This document shows, piece after piece, positions 16,277 to 19,060 of a stretch of DNA of 19,060 bases; the stretch's first letter is position 1; each line of letters begins with the position of its first letter. The position numbers were made by a program, and so were the translations under genes. The notes under the pieces were generated by a model that had not been told where the DNA came from, did no database searches, and saw only the letters and a program-made list of their open reading frames with translations. This DNA is from Gymnopus androsaceus JB14 (taxonomy: Eukaryota > Basidiomycota > Agaricomycetes > Agaricales > Omphalotaceae): positions 3,331 through 22,390 of the forward strand of contig ML770029.1 of assembly GCA_009733575.1 (NCBI GenBank), read 5' to 3'.

Positions 16277-16400
16277 TATCAGCAAAACCTGGGTGATCCC
16301 ATAGCAAGGTCCCCCTCTGTACAGCTGATCTATATCAATTCCTGATCAATTGCTGCACAGAGGGGACCTTGCTATGGTGAACACCCAGGTTTTGCTGATG
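16277..16400. mobile_element. 124-bp foldback/MITE-like element, CATCAGCAAAACCTGGGTG termini
   Basis: The left arm TATCAGCAAAACCTGGGTG continues CCATAGCAAGGTCCCC. The right arm on the minus strand is CATCAGCAAAACCTGGGTG, also continuing CCATAGCAAGGTCCCC. Arms are about 49 bp with few differences. TA borders both ends (16275-16276 and 16401-16402). The terminal CATCAGCAAAACCTG is shared with the element at 3694-3971, but the interior is different. Confidence 0.75.
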
Positions 16401-16402
16401 TA

Positions 16403-16628
16403 AAGGTATTTCACTCAAAGTATGCAGTGTCCCCAACCATAAAAATTGCATGCCTCATTGTGGCCATAATCTATGCCAGGCTCTACTTTATCCAAATCCT
16501 CATCAATTGGTGCTCAAAGAGAGAATGTGAGTCCTATTTTTGATTCAACTTGTTCTGCTCAGCCTGGAGTGTACCATCCTTAAAGTTGTTATTTGCTTTA
16601 ATGCTTATAGTGATATATGTATACAAGA
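16403..16628. other. Spacer and downstream flank of NLR copy B
   Basis: No coding sequence is seen. From about 16575 the sequence aligns by eye with the flank of copy A from about 12015 (both contain AAAG.TGTTAT and, further in, TAGTG.CAT), so it belongs to the duplicated block. Confidence 0.4.
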
Positions 16629-19060
16629 TTAAATAGAACTACTGTACAATGCAGACATAGTGGCATTTATGGGGAATGATAACAATGAAATTGATTCAAA
16701 GAAGTCATTTGCTAGAAACCTCCGAGTCCTCAATGCAATCACTCCAATGTGCTCCATAGAGTCCATAGACACAGTCCAAAAATGATAATTTGGTGTATCC
16801 CTTTTGGGAGATGATACATGTGTTCTGGGCCTCCATAAAAGTTTGTGAAATTGTGGAGGAATCCAAATAACATTGAGTGGGGAAGTGGGAAACTTGATCC
16901 AGCCATTGTGGGAGAAAGACCAATTATGGCTTGCTGAAACTGAGATTAGAAAGAAATGATTGGCTGAGCAAAGAATATACCTCGGAATGATTGTTGATTG
17001 CAATGATGTTGATGGTCCATACTAATTTGGACACCCCAAGTGGAGCCAGAGGTGGACAGGTTATGGTCTGTAGACCCGTAGATGATACTGTAAGTGGCAT
17101 ACCTAACTGAATGGTCATGAATTTGCAACTGAGCTCTACCAGTGGCATCCCAGATCCTTACTGTTTTGTCCAAAGAGCCAGACATGATCCTGGTTCCATC
17201 CGGTGAAAAGACCACTGATTCAACTAATGTATCATGACCATGCAGTGGATCACCAATCTAAGCACCATTATTAGCATCCCAGATCCTCACTGTTTTGTCT
17301 CCAGATCCAGACACAATCCTGGTTCCATCAGGTGAAAAGGCCACTGAACTGACCCAATTATCATGACCATGCAGTGGATCACCAATCTGAGCACCAGTAT
17401 TAGCATCCCAGATCCTCACTGTTTTGTCTCCAGAGCCAGACACAATCCTGGTTCCATCAGGTGAAAAGGCCACTGACTTGACCCATTGATCATGCCCCCT
17501 TAATACTGCAAGTGTCAGGTTGATTTACTACTAGGCGTTCAACCCTTACAACACTTGTTAACTTGGGCATACATCCCACACTATTTGACCAAAGAGGCAT
17601 TATACTCAGATATAAGTGTGGTGTCCTCCCTTGTACTTCACCACTGGCAAAATTGCAATAGTAAATTCTGGAGGTACCTTATTATTGCCCTTACTTTTGA
17701 TGTGGATTCAGAATATCCCAGACACTGCCAAAAGTTAAGTCTTTTACCCAACCAGTAGTAATAACCTGTTGTACTAACCTTGATCATGGAAACCATAGCT
17801 TACCACATTGTGCCAATAGGCTCAACAAACTCATGGCTTCAAGCCAATATACTCCTTTTGCCTGCAGGAATTTTTCCAATCTTTCAACATCCTCCTCATG
17901 GATTTCACATTGGATAAAATGGTAGCTCCAAAACCGGCAACAATATTGAAGGGCTTCTCCAATGCATTTTTTAACAGTCTCATCAAAATCAGGTACATCC
18001 CTATCTGCTATGAATGAAGAAGGAAGGCTACAGATATTGAATCTCAGTTCATCCATTATTTTGAAACATCCATTTGTCAATTTCAGATGTTGAACCTTGG
18101 GTTGATATTTTGCCCCATCAACACCTTTCCCTCTTTCAAGAAACTGAGGAAAAGAGGCATGAAAACAATAAATACAACCATCCTGAGTTGAAATATAAAA
18201 GACTGCCTGCAATTTCTCCATCAGATGTGTTATCACATCTGTTTCAATCCTCAAGAGCTTGGCTATAATATCACATGTCACTGGACACCCTGCAGCAATG
18301 ATTGTATGCATGATATTCTAATCTTCCTCTGCTTCTCCAGACCTCCTCTTTTTTGGAATGCCATTTTTACAACATTTTTAATAACTTCAACATAAAGTTG
18401 ATCTAAATCCTCAAGGTTTTCACTCTTTTCCAGGAACTCTTTGAGCCTCTTCTTCTGTCATGATGCAATGTCTCCTTCCTTCACAAATTTAACCACAGTT
18501 GATGCATAAATGAAAAGGGCTCCAGAAAGAGTTGTAAGCCTTTGCAGCTGCTCCTGTAAGGAGCAAATGCCATCCAACTCATCATTGACATAAGTCAATA
18601 TATCATTCTCTACTTGACTTTTCTCAACCTCATGAAGAATAATTTTTCCAACTTTCAGGATTGACCCAGTCTTCAGTTGGCTCTCTGAGAGCATAAGCTG
18701 CTGAATTGCTTGTTCTGGCCGGCTAGTGAACAGAAATTCAGTCCTGGAAACTCCTTTTCCTGGATAGCCAATATGAGAGGTTTGAGGGCTGAATGTACAC
18801 CCTCACATTCATCCAAAGCATCTATAACTATAAGTGGAATATGTGCTACCATATTTCCAGACTTGATGACTGCCTTCCAAGGCTCAATTAAGAGTGCTTT
18901 GACTTGATAATCTGGCTTCTTTGAAGCTGGATCAAGATTTCCACTCAAAACACTCCCAAGTGACATGGCAAATGTTTTAGAGAAGCTTGCCAGCTGGTAT
19001 GCCAATGTGGGGATAATTAGTCGGTAATCCCTGCATTCAGGAAGCTGCCTACAGAAAGAA
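16629..19060 (-). pseudogene. NACHT-WD40 (STAND/NLR-like) gene relic, copy B, 5' end outside window
   Basis: From the right edge the minus strand reads QLPECRDYRLIIPTLAYQLA and then the NACHT Walker B strand LIVIDALDECEG (DALDEC at 18805-18822). After a one-base loss near 18737 comes FLFTSRPEQAIQQLM, the sensor-1 segment. Next are IYASTVVKFVKEGDIAS with a TGA at 18458-18460, and after another frame change a winged-helix-like part (MHTIIAAGCPVTCDIIAKLL, YCFHASFPQFLERGK). The linker TPHLYLSIMPLWSNS precedes the WD40 part: three good units and one decayed, with a TAG at 17258-17260. A short intron (GTATAT...CTCAG) joins the tail NGWIKFPTSPLNVIWIPP, ending at 16629. The P-loop would lie beyond 19060. 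Intact members are signal-sensing NTPases linked to non-self recognition. With several shifts and stops this copy cannot make a full protein. Confidence 0.87.
17108..17494 (-). repeat. Three consecutive 129-bp WD40-coding repeats
   Basis: Units of 43 codons start at 17494, 17365 and 17236 on the minus strand. The first two are nearly identical in DNA from GCCTTTTCACCTGATGGAAC to the DPLHG end, differing mainly in the HD..V segment. The third is more diverged. Copy A at 12653-12870 has the same unit. Such high internal identity is typical of the fungal HNWD-type genes whose WD40 arrays are reshuffled. Confidence 0.8.

Overview
The window looks like a repeat-rich, gene-poor piece of an Agaricomycete (mushroom-forming basidiomycete) genome. 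Four things point there: 44-56 nt introns with fungal splice signals, fragments of NACHT-WD40 (STAND/NLR-like) and F-box/LRR genes of the kinds that are abundant in Agaricomycetes, Ty1/copia debris, and a DDE transposase of a basidiomycete-type family. No ordinary intact housekeeping gene is visible. Nearly everything is a gene relic, a transposable element, or a repeat.

Layout. 1-130: the last readable piece of an NAD-glutamate dehydrogenase-like coding sequence. 1165-1860: a frame-broken F-box/LRR pseudogene. 1873-3971: short non-autonomous inverted-repeat elements, including one family with CATCAGCAAAA termini and a 562-bp element with 23-bp termini and TA target duplications. 3998-6175: a TATA box and leader with a splice donor, then a purine-skewed tract saturated with ATGCA, which grades into about ten copies of a ~48-bp tandem repeat. 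6330-11333: the 3' end of a Ty1/copia element (reverse transcriptase end, RNase H, polypurine tract, 326-bp LTR). A complete 3956-bp TA-flanked DNA transposon (6825-10780) sits inside its RNase H region, and its eight-exon transposase gene runs on the minus strand. 12015-12893: the WD40 end of a broken NLR-like gene, cut off by a second copia fragment (12894-13150). 13389-15490: a CTCGG-rich segment with 58-60-bp tandem repeats and a minus-strand TATA box, possibly a long solo LTR. 15509-15760: telomere-like and palindromic repeats. 16277-16400: another CATCAGCAAAA hairpin element. 16629-19060: a second, longer NACHT-WD40 pseudogene that runs off the right edge.

How the parts relate. The two NLR relics are paralogues in the same orientation and share coding and downstream sequence, so the right half of the window contains a segmental duplication later split by insertions. 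The nested order is copia first, DNA transposon second. Base composition agrees: the NLR and copia relics have almost no CpG and several of their stop codons fit C-to-T change, whereas the DNA transposon still has abundant CpG. I judge the 6825-10780 transposon the best candidate for something under-described. It has Tc1/mariner-like ends and a TA duplication, but about 188 residues between the second and third catalytic acids, including a CxxC...CC cysteine motif.
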